This document shows, one piece after another, positions 43,070-51,599 of a stretch of 64,000 bases of DNA; positions within the stretch are counted from its first letter, which is position 1; each line of letters opens with the position of its first letter. Source of the stretch: Haloarchaeobius salinus (GTDB lineage Archaea > Halobacteriota > Halobacteria > Halobacteriales > Natrialbaceae). Location of the stretch: positions 208,909-272,908 of the forward strand of contig NZ_JANHAU010000005.1 of the NCBI RefSeq assembly GCF_024464185.1, in the 5' to 3' direction. Made by a program: the position numbers and the translations under genes. The notes beneath the pieces were generated by a model. That model did not search any database. It was not told the DNA's origin and saw only the letters and a list, made by a program, of their open reading frames with translations.

Positions 43070-45244
43070 TCACTCGAACCCACTCGGCCCCTCCTGTGCG
43101 GCGGGCTCCTGCTGGTTTCGGGACTCGTACTGGTCCACGGTAGCGGACTGGACACTCGGGTCGACAGCCTCGAGTGCCCGCTCGAAGTGCCCGTACTCCA
43201 CCACGAGCGAGTCCCGCTCGCAGTGCAGGTACTCCCGGGTCGCGGCCGTCGCGGCTCGTCGGCAGACGGCCGCGATGTCGGCTCCGACGTAGCCGGCGGT
43301 CCGTCCCGCGAGACGGCCGAAGTCGACGGCGGGGTCGACCGGCGAGTTCGCCGCGTGGACCGCGAAGATCTCCCGCCGAGCCGACTGGTCGGGGAGCGGG
43401 ACGTGTACCTCCCGGTCCAGCCGCCCCGGTCTGAGCAGGGCATCGTCGACGAGGTCCGGTCGGTTCGTGGTCGCGAGGACCAGCACGTCCGAGAGCGGTT
43501 CGACGCCGTCGAGCTCGGTCAGCAACTGCCCGACGACCCGTTCGCCGACGCCGGAGCCCGTCGACCGTCCTCGCTGGGCCGCGATGGCATCGATCTCGTC
43601 GAAGAGGACGATGGACGGTGCGTTGTCCCGGGCGCGCTCGAACAGCTCCCTGACGCGCTGTTCGGACTCGCCGACCCACTTCGACAGGAGCTCGGGACCG
43701 CGGACCGACAGCAGATTGCAGTCCGACTCGCTCGCAACCGCACGGGCAAGCAGTGTCTTCCCGGTGCCGGGTGCGCCGTACAGCAGGATGCCCTGCCCGC
43801 CGTCGAGACCGGCCCGGTCGAGCACGTCGGGATGCTGCAGGGGCCACTCGACGGCCTCGCGCAGGTCGCGCTTCACCGGGTCGAGCCCGCCCACGTCGGA
43901 CCAGCTGACGTCCGGGACCTCCACCGAGAGCTCGCGCAGCGCGGACGGGTCCACCGAGGCCAGCGCGACGTCGAGGTCCTCGTCGGTCACCTCCAGGGTC
44001 CCGAGGATGGTCGCGCCGAGGGCGCTCCCCGGCCCCCCGTCGACGCGTTCCAGTGCGTGCATCGCGGCTTCACGGGTGAGGGCCGCGATATCCGCGCCGA
44101 CGAAGCCGTGTGTGCGCTCCGCGTAGCGCTCGAGGTCCACGTCGTCGGCGAGTGGCATCCCACGGGCGTGGATCTCCAGGATGTCGAGTCGCTCGTCGGC
44201 CGAGGGGACGGACACCTCGACCTCGCGGTCGAACCGGCCGCCCCGCCGGAGCGCCGGGTCGACCGCGTCAAGCCGGTTGGTCGCGCCCAGCACGACCACA
44301 TCGTCGGCAGCGTCCGTGCCATCCATCAGCGTGAGCAGTTGGGCGACGATGCGACGCTCGACGTCGCCGCTGGCCTCGCCGCGCTTCGGGGCGATGGCGT
44401 CGATCTCGTCGATGAACACCACGCCGGGGGCGTTCTCGGCGGCGTGCTCGAACACCTCGCGGAGCTGCTCCTCGCTCTCGCCGTAGTACCGGGAGACGAT
44501 CTCCGGGCCGGAGAGGGAGACGAAGCTCGCGTCGGTCTCGTTGGCGACGGCCTCGGCGATGAGCGTCTTCCCGGTCCCGGGTGGGCCGTACAGGAGGACG
44601 CCGGTCGGTGGGTCGACACCCAGCTCGTCGAACGGCGACGGGTTGCGGAGGGGGAGCTCGACGAGCTCTCGGACCCGGTGGAGCGCCTCGTCGAGTCCAC
44701 CGACGTCGGTGTACGTCGGCCCGTCCTCACCGGCCTCCGCCCGATCGCAGTACGTCTGGAGCTTCATGCCGGTCGATTCGACGACCGCGACGGGGCTCTC
44801 GGGGCGCGTCCCGGCGACACGGACGGGAACCCGGTCCTGTGAGATCTCCCCGTTGGTCGGTGTGGCGACCGTATCGCCCGTCTCGACGACACAGCCGACG
44901 AGGTGGTCCTTGATCGTCCGTGCGAGCGGTTCAGTCAGATCACAGCTCTCGGGCACCCCGAGCAGCAGCGCCTCGGCCTCGTCGACATCGGTCGGGTGGA
45001 GCTCGACGGTGTCCTCGACGGAGACGCCGACCGCGTGGCGGTGTGTCGACCCCAGGCGGATCACCTTCGCCCCCTCGTCCTCGACGTGGGCGGGCCACAC
45101 CCGGGGGTGTACCACGCCGTCCGGCCCACGGACCTCGACGTGCTCTCCGCTCATCAGGCCGAGCCGGGACATCGCGGCGAGGTCGACCGTCGCTCGGCCC
45201 TTCCTGGCGGTGTCGTCTCGAAGTTCTTTGACGGTTAGCTGCAT
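43070..45244 (-). CDS. Cdc48/VAT-type AAA+ ATPase
   Basis: The 724-aa protein has an N-terminal double-psi-barrel-like domain (1-165). D1 follows with Walker A GPPGTGKT (220-227) and Walker B VVFIDEID (275-282), then D2 with GAPGTGKT (490-497) and SIVLFDEID (544-552). The arginine-finger regions RGGRFDR and RPGRLDR are intact. Cdc48/VAT unfoldases feed substrates to the proteasome or remodel complexes. The sequence is divergent enough to be an accessory paralogue rather than the main VAT; haloarchaea have several. Confidence 0.92.
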   Translation of the reverse strand: MQLTVKELRDDTARKGRATVDLAAMSRLGLMSGEHVEVRGPDGVVHPRVWPAHVEDEGAKVIRLGSTHRHAVGVSVEDTVELHPTDVDEAEALLLGVPESCDLTEPLARTIKDHLVGCVVETGDTVATPTNGEISQDRVPVRVAGTRPESPVAVVESTGMKLQTYCDRAEAGEDGPTYTDVGGLDEALHRVRELVELPLRNPSPFDELGVDPPTGVLLYGPPGTGKTLIAEAVANETDASFVSLSGPEIVSRYYGESEEQLREVFEHAAENAPGVVFIDEIDAIAPKRGEASGDVERRIVAQLLTLMDGTDAADDVVVLGATNRLDAVDPALRRGGRFDREVEVSVPSADERLDILEIHARGMPLADDVDLERYAERTHGFVGADIAALTREAAMHALERVDGGPGSALGATILGTLEVTDEDLDVALASVDPSALRELSVEVPDVSWSDVGGLDPVKRDLREAVEWPLQHPDVLDRAGLDGGQGILLYGAPGTGKTLLARAVASESDCNLLSVRGPELLSKWVGESEQRVRELFERARDNAPSIVLFDEIDAIAAQRGRSTGSGVGERVVGQLLTELDGVEPLSDVLVLATTNRPDLVDDALLRPGRLDREVHVPLPDQSARREIFAVHAANSPVDPAVDFGRLAGRTAGYVGADIAAVCRRAATAATREYLHCERDSLVVEYGHFERALEAVDPSVQSATVDQYESRNQQEPAAQEGPSGFE

Positions 45245-45311
45245 GTGTCTGCCCGGTCTCCCCGGTTCGGTCCGGGGGTCGTGACGCGAGCATCTGGGCG
45301 AGTGTCGGGCT

Positions 45312-45317
45312 TTGTTA
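45312..45317 (-). promoter_or_regulatory. TAACAA box
   Basis: It lies 73 nt before the Cdc48-type ATG at 45244, farther than at other genes. Either the transcript has a 5' UTR or the start lies upstream. Confidence 0.35.
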
Positions 45318-45355
45318 TGGAGAACGTGCGGCCACTAGGCTCGGATGAACTCCCC

Positions 45356-45583
45356 TCAGACGAGCAGTATCGGCCTGTCGGAGTGCATCACGACGCGTTC
45401 GGAGCCGTGACCGATGTTGTCGGTCCGGGTGTGGCTGGCCCCGCAGTAGCCGAGGACGAGGAGGTCGACGTCGTACTCGTCGACCCGCCGTGGCAGTTCG
45501 AGTGTCCGGCCGGTACTCCGATGTCGCCGCTTCTGGACGATGTCGCGGTCGCCACGTTCGTCGATAAGTTCGCGATGGTCCAT
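45356..45583 (-). pseudogene. truncated universal stress protein remnant
   Basis: The last 40 or so codons read DEYDVDLLVLGYCGASHTRT and SERVVMHSDRPILLV, matching the C-terminal ATP-binding end of UspA proteins (compare TDLVVMGTKSRSGEY and VVRLTDVPVTVV at 49938). The N-terminal two thirds of the domain are missing, and the next gene ends only 49 bases upstream. The GxxGxxx(S) loop is altered. It is likely a decayed fragment. Confidence 0.6.
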
Positions 45584-45632
45584 CGAGAGCAGAGGTGTAC
45601 CATCCAGCGACGACTGCCGACCACGCGGCCGC

Positions 45633-46820
45633 TCATCGGTCGGTCAGGACGCACTCGTCGGGCTCCGTGTGGCTCCCGGTCGACAGCGTGACGCCCGCGT
45701 CGATGCTCGTGTCGATGCCGGTGCTGACGCGGGGACCGACGACCGCACCGAACGTGGTGCGTCCGGTGGGCACGCGCTCCTGGCCCGCGCGTCCCACGAC
45801 CGTCCCGCCGTCGTGGCGACGGTTCGCGACGGTCGTGCCGGGTGCCAGACTCGCGTTCGCCCCGACGATGCTGTCCGCGACGAAGGCGGCGTGGCCGACG
45901 GTCGCCCCGCGCTGGACGACGCTGCGGGTCACCTCGGCTGCGTGTCCGATCTCGGCGTCGGGACCGATGTAGCTGGGCCCACGGACGATGGCGTTCGGTG
46001 CGACGGTCGCGCCGGCGGATACGATCACGGGACCCTCGACGACGACGCCGTCGCCGACCCGGGCGTCCGTGGCGACCCTGACCGCCCCACTCAGTCGCGC
46101 TCGCTCGCTGACGGTGCCTTCGTGCGAAGGCCCTCTGGTCTCTGCAGCCCACGCCCCGAGGCTGACCTCGGCCGCCGCCAGGAGGTCCCAGGGTCTGTCG
46201 ACGTCGACGACGTAGCCGTGCTCGACGGGCTCCACGTCGACCTCGCCGAGCAGCCGCGACAGCACGTCCGCGAACTCGCGTTCGCCGGTCTCGCAGATGC
46301 CGACCTCGAGCAGGTCGTGTGCCGACGCGGGCAGCGCACACGCACCGGTGGGTCGCCCGGGCAGATTCCACTCGCGACTGCGGTACATCCCGTCGGGCTT
46401 CCCACCGTCGCCAACCGCCTGGGTCGCGTGCTCGCTCTCCGGGTCGATGCCGACCGCTGGAGTCCGCTCGAACAGTGCTCGGACCGACCCCCGGTCGAGC
46501 AGGGCGTCACCCGGGAGCACCGCGAACGGGCCGTCGAAGTACTGGGTGGCCCGCTGGACCGCGTCGGCCGTCCCGACCGGTCTGGGCTGCACCGCGAACG
46601 TCACGGGAACCCCGTCGATGCTGTCGCCCAGCTCCTCGTGGAAGCGTCTGTAGTCCGGTGGCACGGCGATGTAGAGGGCCGAAGCGCCGGCCTCGACCGC
46701 GGTCCGAGCGGTCTCGGCGAGGAGCGAGCCCGACCCCACCGGCAGCAAGGGCTTCGGCGTCGCGTCGGTCAACGGGTGGAGACGGTTCCCGTCACCGGCG
46801 GCGAGGATGACGGTCTGCAT
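45633..46820 (-). CDS. GlmU-like nucleotidyltransferase with C-terminal beta-helix
   Basis: The 395-aa protein has an N-terminal pyrophosphorylase domain (MQTVILAAGDGNRLHPLTDA, TPKPLLPVG, FAVLPGDALL). From about residue 250 a left-handed beta-helix follows (VGDGVVVEGPVIVSAGATV and further repeats). Archaeal enzymes of this type combine GlcN-1-P acetyltransferase and GlcNAc-1-P uridylyltransferase activities or make other NDP-sugars. With glmS it could complete UDP-GlcNAc synthesis. The tail after the helix is short. Confidence 0.85.
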   Translation of the reverse strand: MQTVILAAGDGNRLHPLTDATPKPLLPVGSGSLLAETARTAVEAGASALYIAVPPDYRRFHEELGDSIDGVPVTFAVQPRPVGTADAVQRATQYFDGPFAVLPGDALLDRGSVRALFERTPAVGIDPESEHATQAVGDGGKPDGMYRSREWNLPGRPTGACALPASAHDLLEVGICETGEREFADVLSRLLGEVDVEPVEHGYVVDVDRPWDLLAAAEVSLGAWAAETRGPSHEGTVSERARLSGAVRVATDARVGDGVVVEGPVIVSAGATVAPNAIVRGPSYIGPDAEIGHAAEVTRSVVQRGATVGHAAFVADSIVGANASLAPGTTVANRRHDGGTVVGRAGQERVPTGRTTFGAVVGPRVSTGIDTSIDAGVTLSTGSHTEPDECVLTDR

Positions 46821-46847
46821 GCACTCCGGGGTGGCACTGTCGTCTCA

Positions 46848-46853
46848 TTGCTA
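46848..46853 (-). promoter_or_regulatory. TAGCAA box
   Basis: This one-base variant of the recurrent box lies 33 nt before the ATG at 46820. Confidence 0.35.
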
Positions 46854-46903
46854 TTGACCACCTACCGGCGGTCCGATTCGAAGCGCGCTCGTGCGGCTCC
46901 GGT

Positions 46904-47038
46904 TCAGCGGGCGGCCGCCCCGGCGTGGAGGTCGGCGTTCCTCGCGCAGTCGATGCAGTGTTCGACCTCGCCCCCCTGTCCGAAGACGCGGACGAAGTCG
47001 TGGGAGACGTACTTGCCGCAGTTGTTGCAGGCCGGCAT
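46904..47038 (-). CDS. DUF7563-like mini zinc finger
   Basis: The 44-aa protein MPACNNCGKYVSHDFVRVFG... has CxxC at residues 4-7 and CIDC at 28-31, with the conserved VSHDFVRVFG between. It is paralogous to the 59-aa protein at 35830. It starts two bases after the winged-helix gene ends, so the pair is probably one transcript. It likely binds zinc; it may act as a small transcription cofactor. Confidence 0.78.
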   Translation of the reverse strand: MPACNNCGKYVSHDFVRVFGQGGEVEHCIDCARNADLHAGAAAR

Positions 47039-47040
47039 CG

Positions 47041-47292
47041 TCAGGGCTCCTCCAGCGTGTAGCACTCCCCACGCTGGACCACGAGGCCCTCGTCGCGCAG
47101 CACGCGCAGCACGGGATAGATCTCGCTCGCGCCGAGCTGCAGCCGGTTCGACAGCTGGCGGACCGTGTGGTCCCCCTCCTGCGCGAGTGCGAGGTACACG
47201 AGTTTCGACTGAGCCGTCGTCAGCTCGTTGGGCAGTCGCAATCTTTTCGTCTGTCCCTCTGATTGGGGCTGCTGGCTCGGAAGCATCAGCAT
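47041..47292 (-). CDS. small winged-helix regulator
   Basis: The 83-aa protein has ELTTAQSKLVYLALAQEGDH, TVRQLSNRLQLGASEIYPVL (HTH) and RDEGLVVQRGECYTLEEP (wing). The start may instead be the ATG at 47286, because the TATA-like ATAAAG (47313-47318) lies 27-32 nt from that codon. It heads a two-gene unit with the mini zinc finger. The target is unknown. Confidence 0.75.
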   Translation of the reverse strand: MLMLPSQQPQSEGQTKRLRLPNELTTAQSKLVYLALAQEGDHTVRQLSNRLQLGASEIYPVLRVLRDEGLVVQRGECYTLEEP

Positions 47293-47312
47293 CTGGATTC
47301 CCGCTGATGACC

Positions 47313-47318
47313 ATAAAG
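47313..47318 (-). promoter_or_regulatory. TATA-like element
   Basis: Read as CTTTAT on the minus strand, 21-32 nt before the two candidate starts of the winged-helix gene. Confidence 0.4.
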
Positions 47319-47490
47319 TCGCGAGTCCGTTTCGAGCGGCGAACGGTCGTCTAGGAGGTTCCTAATGGGGTATCCGGGGTATACGGGAAACCGAGACCGT
47401 CCTCCGGGTCGTACTCCAGGACTCCCGGGAGAAGGGCCGGACGGACCGTCGGGGCTGGCCAGTTCTGTGGCAGTAAGCCCACCGAACCAG

Positions 47491-47805
47491 TCACCGTTCG
47501 GAGTCCATCGGCACGAGTACGAGCGTTCCGTCGGCGTGGACGGACACCTCGTGGCCGGTCATCCTGAAGGAAACGACTGTCCCCGCGTCGGGCCGGTCTT
47601 CGTCCGCGATGAGTGCGTTCAGCGCGTCCGGGTCCAGGTGGTCGACCAGGGGGTCGACACCGAGTATCTCCGTGTCGGTGGCGACGGCCAGGGTCTCGAC
47701 CACCGCCATCGCCGGCGGCGTCTCCGCCCAGTCGAACGTCGTCCGTATCACCCCGGTATCGTCCTCACCGCCATCCCTATCCGTCGGCGCTCCCGGTCTC
47801 CGCAT
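47491..47805 (-). CDS. HalOD1 output-domain protein
   Basis: The 104-aa protein has the HalOD1 pattern: PPAMAVVETLAVATDTEILG, VDPLVDHLDPDALNALIADE, then SFRMTGHEVSVHADGTLVLV. The ATG at 47805 is supported by the TATA-like element at 47829-47836; the open frame continues to 47952 but includes AT-rich non-coding sequence. Stand-alone HalOD1 proteins are presumed signalling outputs. Confidence 0.8.
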   Translation of the reverse strand: MRRPGAPTDRDGGEDDTGVIRTTFDWAETPPAMAVVETLAVATDTEILGVDPLVDHLDPDALNALIADEDRPDAGTVVSFRMTGHEVSVHADGTLVLVPMDSER

Positions 47806-47828
47806 GAGTGAAATATTCACACCACGGA

Positions 47829-47836
47829 GATAAAAT
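47829..47836 (-). promoter_or_regulatory. TATA-like element
   Basis: ATTTTATC on the minus strand, 24-31 nt before the ATG at 47805. Confidence 0.5.
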
Positions 47837-48064
47837 CCTGTTGGTACACTCGAACCCCCCGATGGAATCGGCCCTCTACTCATATATGTAATAAAAACAA
47901 TCTTATATATTGCCCTGTTCCGCTCCCGACCCCGGGAGATTCGCACCGACAAAAGGTAGTCCCTCTCTATGTCCCGACGCTGCTGGTCGCGGGACGAGTA
48001 GGAACCTCGGTATTCCCGGTAACCTCATGGTTACAAACCCTCCGTTCCGGAAAGAGCGAGGCGA

Positions 48065-49294
48065 ATGTCCCCGAACGACTCATCGAAACGGCGAATCGTC
48101 GTAACCGTCGCACTCACGTGTGCGATGGTACTGACGAGCCTGTCAGTCGCTGCTGTCGCAACGGCCCCACCAGATGGGACCGTCGCGGTCGCGCAGGGCG
48201 ACCAGTGCTGGGAGGTGTCGCCCCACGGCGACGGCAGCTCCACCGTGTCCGAGTTCTACGACTACCGCACCCCGAACACGACCCCGCCCGGCGACGAGTG
48301 GGGTTCGTACGGCACCCAGGAACTGCAGACGAACCAGGGCTCTGTCCTCGGGTTCTACGACGGGAGCCAGGGCACGAGCATGTTCATGGTCCACGACAAG
48401 ATCCGTGCTGAACACGGCGGTACCATCACCTTCGACATCTACGGGCTGCCCCAGAGCGGCGAGTGGGCGGTCGAGGACGACGGGTACAATGGTAGCGAGG
48501 ACAACTTCGACTACTTCGCCAACGGCACCGAGGCCAGCATCGACTGGAAGTGGTCCGGCGAGCGCAACGACGGCGCTGCCTTCCGCGGAATCGAGGCAAC
48601 GAACGGCTCCTGGATAACCATCGACCCTGGGTTCAACGAGGCGTCGGACAAGTGGGAGAGCTGGAGCTGGGCGCAGGGCGAGAACCGGACCGAGGGCTGG
48701 TACCTGCGCTCCGCCGACGGCGGGGTGCAGGAGCTCAGCATGAACAACGACGTCCGCGTCCGTGCCGGTAGCTGTCCGGACGGTGTCTCACCGATGGCCA
48801 CGATGGACGAGCGGATCGTCGAGAACGGCGGCGCGATGGAGTTCCAGGTCGACGCGAGCCACGCGAACAGCTCCATCACCGCCTACGAGTGGGACTGGAA
48901 CGGCGACGGGCAGGAGGACGAGCGGACCATGTCCGGCACCGTCGTCCACGAGTTCGAACAGACCGGTCTCCGGAGCGTAACGGTCACCGCGTTCGCCGAG
49001 GACGGCTCGACCACGTCCGTCAGCGAACTGATCGTCGTGAACGAGAGCATGGTGGCGGGGTCCAGTCCGAACACCGCGACGCCGACATCGACGCCGACCC
49101 CGACCTCCACACCGACACCCACCCCGACGCAGACCACGGTCGCGGGGACGGAGGACCCCGCTTCGACCACCGACGCATCCACGGATACCCCGACTGACGG
49201 GAGCGGAGGCTCCCCGGGCTTCGGTGCGGTCGTCGGCGTGGTCGCGGTGCTCGCCGTCGCACTGGTCGCCGCTGCACGACGGTCCACCCGCTGA
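48065..49294 (+). CDS. PKD-domain cell-surface protein with PGF-CTERM anchor
   Basis: The 409-aa protein has a signal peptide (residues about 9-33, VTVALTCAMVLTSLSVAAVA) and a domain homologous to that of the protein at 28807 (VAQGDQCWEV, FYDYRTP, LPQSGEWAVEDD, RNDGAAFRGI). A PKD-like domain follows (TAYEWDWNGDGQEDE), then a Thr/Pro-rich linker. It ends in SPGFGAVVGVVAVLAVALV and RRSTR. The last part is a classical PGF-CTERM, cleaved and lipid-anchored by archaeosortase A. The linker is a likely O-glycosylation site. Confidence 0.87.
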   Translation: MSPNDSSKRRIVVTVALTCAMVLTSLSVAAVATAPPDGTVAVAQGDQCWEVSPHGDGSSTVSEFYDYRTPNTTPPGDEWGSYGTQELQTNQGSVLGFYDGSQGTSMFMVHDKIRAEHGGTITFDIYGLPQSGEWAVEDDGYNGSEDNFDYFANGTEASIDWKWSGERNDGAAFRGIEATNGSWITIDPGFNEASDKWESWSWAQGENRTEGWYLRSADGGVQELSMNNDVRVRAGSCPDGVSPMATMDERIVENGGAMEFQVDASHANSSITAYEWDWNGDGQEDERTMSGTVVHEFEQTGLRSVTVTAFAEDGSTTSVSELIVVNESMVAGSSPNTATPTSTPTPTSTPTPTPTQTTVAGTEDPASTTDASTDTPTDGSGGSPGFGAVVGVVAVLAVALVAAARRSTR

Positions 49295-49378
49295 TCGGGG
49301 CGTTACTCGGGGGGACCGACCCGGAGTGACCGGAGTACGGCGCTCCCGGCGGCCCCGCACGTGACCTGTGCGCCGCTC

Positions 49379-49669
49379 TCAGTCCGCCTCTGTCACGACG
49401 ACGAATCCGTCGCATCCGACGTTCACGTGCTGGCCATCGACGGTGAACGAGACAGTCGTGACCTGGTCGTGGTCGGAGCGATTGCTCGAGAGGAGAAGCG
49501 TGTTCAGGGCGTCCGGATCGATGTGGCCGAACAGCGACTCCAGTTCGGTCGGGTCCTCTCCGGTCGCGTTCGCGAGCGACTGGATGACCGCCACCGTCGG
49601 ATCTGTCCCCTCGAAATCGTACTGCTGGCGTTCGGTCTCTCCCGTACCTGTCTGACTATCGTGTTGCAT
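49379..49669 (-). CDS. HalOD1 output-domain protein
   Basis: The 96-aa protein shows PTVAVIQSLANATGEDPTEL, ESLFGHIDPDALNTLLLSSN, then TVSFTVDGQHVNVGCDGFVV. This is a full HalOD1 domain after a short polar N-terminus. It is convergent with the surface-protein gene. Together with 47491 it flanks that gene on the opposite strand. Confidence 0.8.
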   Translation of the reverse strand: MQHDSQTGTGETERQQYDFEGTDPTVAVIQSLANATGEDPTELESLFGHIDPDALNTLLLSSNRSDHDQVTTVSFTVDGQHVNVGCDGFVVVTEAD

Positions 49670-49937
49670 TAGTTGACACCTGTTTCCCCATGCTTCCCCG
49701 TGTCGTACGAGCGTTCGTGGGACGAATCCACCATCTGGTGCCCCTCATATCCCCAGCAACGGACCGTGCCCGGGTCGTTACCGGAGTGAACAGCTGATAC
49801 GAACGTGCCCAGGGGTCGAGTCTACATTCGGGGCAACTCGTTATAATCGTTTTGTAACAGAACCCGATGCCTGTAGAAAATCGAGGCCCAAAACGTTCGG
49901 CCTCCGACTGCCGAGACCCCCGAGCGGGCGACGTGTT

Positions 49938-50384
49938 TCAATCGGTTTGGGTCTTGACGACGGTCACCGGCACGTCTGTGAGTCGGACCACACGGTCGGT
50001 CACGCTGCCGAGCAACTGCCGGTACTCGCCGGAGCGGGATTTCGTCCCCATCACCACGAGGTCGGTGCCGCTCTCGGCGACGAAGTCCAGGATCTCCTCG
50101 TGTGGGCGGCCGTAGCGCATCGTCGTCTCGACTGCCACGTCGGCGTCCTCGCCCCGCTCGCGGACAGCGTCGAGTTCGGCCTGGCCGGCCTCCTCGAGCC
50201 CGGACTCCGCTCCCTCGTGGTCGTGGACGTACTCGTCGCCCGGATATGCACCGTAGATGTCCTCGTCGACGACGTACAGCACCGAGAGCGTCGCTCCGGT
50301 GGCCGAAGCGAGGTCGATGGCATGACGGGTGGCGTTCGTCGTGCTGGTATCACCGTCCGTCGGAAGGAGGATTCTGTCGTACAT
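49938..50384 (-). CDS. universal stress protein (UspA family)
   Basis: The 148-aa protein begins MYDRILLPTDGDTSTTNATR and ends VVMGTKSRSGEYRQLLGSVT, DRVVRLTDVPVTVVKTQTD. The ATP-binding G-x2-G-x9-G(S/T) loop is only partly kept (GTKSRSG in place of GTHGRSG). The ATG at 50384 sits at the first strand. The function is a general stress-related nucleotide-binding protein. Confidence 0.88.
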   Translation of the reverse strand: MYDRILLPTDGDTSTTNATRHAIDLASATGATLSVLYVVDEDIYGAYPGDEYVHDHEGAESGLEEAGQAELDAVRERGEDADVAVETTMRYGRPHEEILDFVAESGTDLVVMGTKSRSGEYRQLLGSVTDRVVRLTDVPVTVVKTQTD

Positions 50385-50524
50385 CGTGTCGACGTAGGCC
50401 CCAGGGATGTAAGATACTTCGCCCGGTTCCCGACTGCTGGGAGCCTGTCCACGTGTCACACCGGTGGCCCCAGAACGTGGGAACCGTCAGCAGAGACTTG
50501 ACGTCCCCACGATAAGCACCACGT

Positions 50525-51595
50525 ATGAACGAGTTCGAGGTGGTGGCTCGCCTCGTCGCCGGCGTGCTCCTCATCCTGGCGAACGGCTTCTTCGTCGCCA
50601 TCGAGTTCGCGCTCACCCGGGTCCGCCAGTACCCCGAATCGGAGTTCGACAGCCCCGGACTCCGCCGTGCGTGGGAGATGACCAACGACCTGGAGATCTA
50701 CCTGACGAGCTGTCAGGTCGGCATCACGGCGTCGAGCATCGCGGTCGGCATCGTCGCCGAGCCCGCACTCGCCGCACTGTTCGAACCGTTCCTCGAGAAC
50801 ACCGCGCTGGCGTCCATCGGTGCTGGGGCCGCACTCGCGTTCCTCCTCATCAACCTGCTCCACCTGACCCACGGCGAGCAGACCCCGACCTACCTCGGCG
50901 TCGAGCGGACGAAGTTCGTGGCGCGGTACGGAGCGACGCCACTGCACTGGTTCGCCACGCTCGTCTCGCCCGCCATCTACGTCGGCGACGGGGTCGCGAA
51001 GTGGACGCTCGGTCTGTTCGACATCGAGATGACGGGCGCATGGCTGGAGACGGAGTCCGAGCGCGTCGAGTCGCGCGCCGAGCTCCGGAACCGTCTCGGC
51101 TCGCTGCTGGACCGTGGCGAGCTCAGCGAGGAGCGCAAGCAGGAGATACTCAACGCCTTCACCGTCGGTGGTCGGTCGGTCCGGGAGGTGATGACCGACG
51201 TGGACGAGGTGGTCTTCCTCTCCCGGGCCGCGGACGTCGAGGAGAACCTCGACCGTATCGGGTCGAGCCCCCACACCCGGTTCCCGCTCGTGGGCGACGA
51301 CCTCGACGAGTTCCTCGGCATCGTCTACGTCCCCGCGGTCGTCGACCGCATCGACGACCTCAGGGCCGGCACCGCGAACTGGGAGGACGTGGCCGCGGAC
51401 CCCCTGACCATCGACGACGAGACGAAGATCAGCGACGCCGTCGACGTCTTCCAGCGCGAACAGCAGGAGCTGGCGCTCGTGGTCGAGGACGGCACGACGA
51501 TCGGTCTCATCACGGCCACGGACGCGCTGGAGGCGGTGATGGGGGAGATCGAGGACCCGCTCGACGTCGAGCTCGGGACGAGGGCCGGTGCCTGA
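50525..51595 (+). CDS. CNNM/CorC (hemolysin) family transporter
   Basis: The 356-aa protein has a DUF21 membrane domain (1-165) with three to four helices and ANGFFVAIEFALTRVR, NDLEIYLTSCQVGITASSIA. A pair of CBS domains follows (VREVMTDVDEVVFL; ITATDALEAVMGE). CNNM proteins move Mg2+ or other cations or regulate their transport. It is shorter than bacterial CorC homologues (about 430 aa) because the C-terminal CorC domain is missing. Confidence 0.88.
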   Translation: MNEFEVVARLVAGVLLILANGFFVAIEFALTRVRQYPESEFDSPGLRRAWEMTNDLEIYLTSCQVGITASSIAVGIVAEPALAALFEPFLENTALASIGAGAALAFLLINLLHLTHGEQTPTYLGVERTKFVARYGATPLHWFATLVSPAIYVGDGVAKWTLGLFDIEMTGAWLETESERVESRAELRNRLGSLLDRGELSEERKQEILNAFTVGGRSVREVMTDVDEVVFLSRAADVEENLDRIGSSPHTRFPLVGDDLDEFLGIVYVPAVVDRIDDLRAGTANWEDVAADPLTIDDETKISDAVDVFQREQQELALVVEDGTTIGLITATDALEAVMGEIEDPLDVELGTRAGA

Positions 51596-51599
51596 GCCA

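Noticed and set aside
49867..50115. 82-codon plus-strand frame after an AT-rich stretch
   Set aside because: Most of it is antisense to the universal stress gene and its composition is Ser/Arg-rich.
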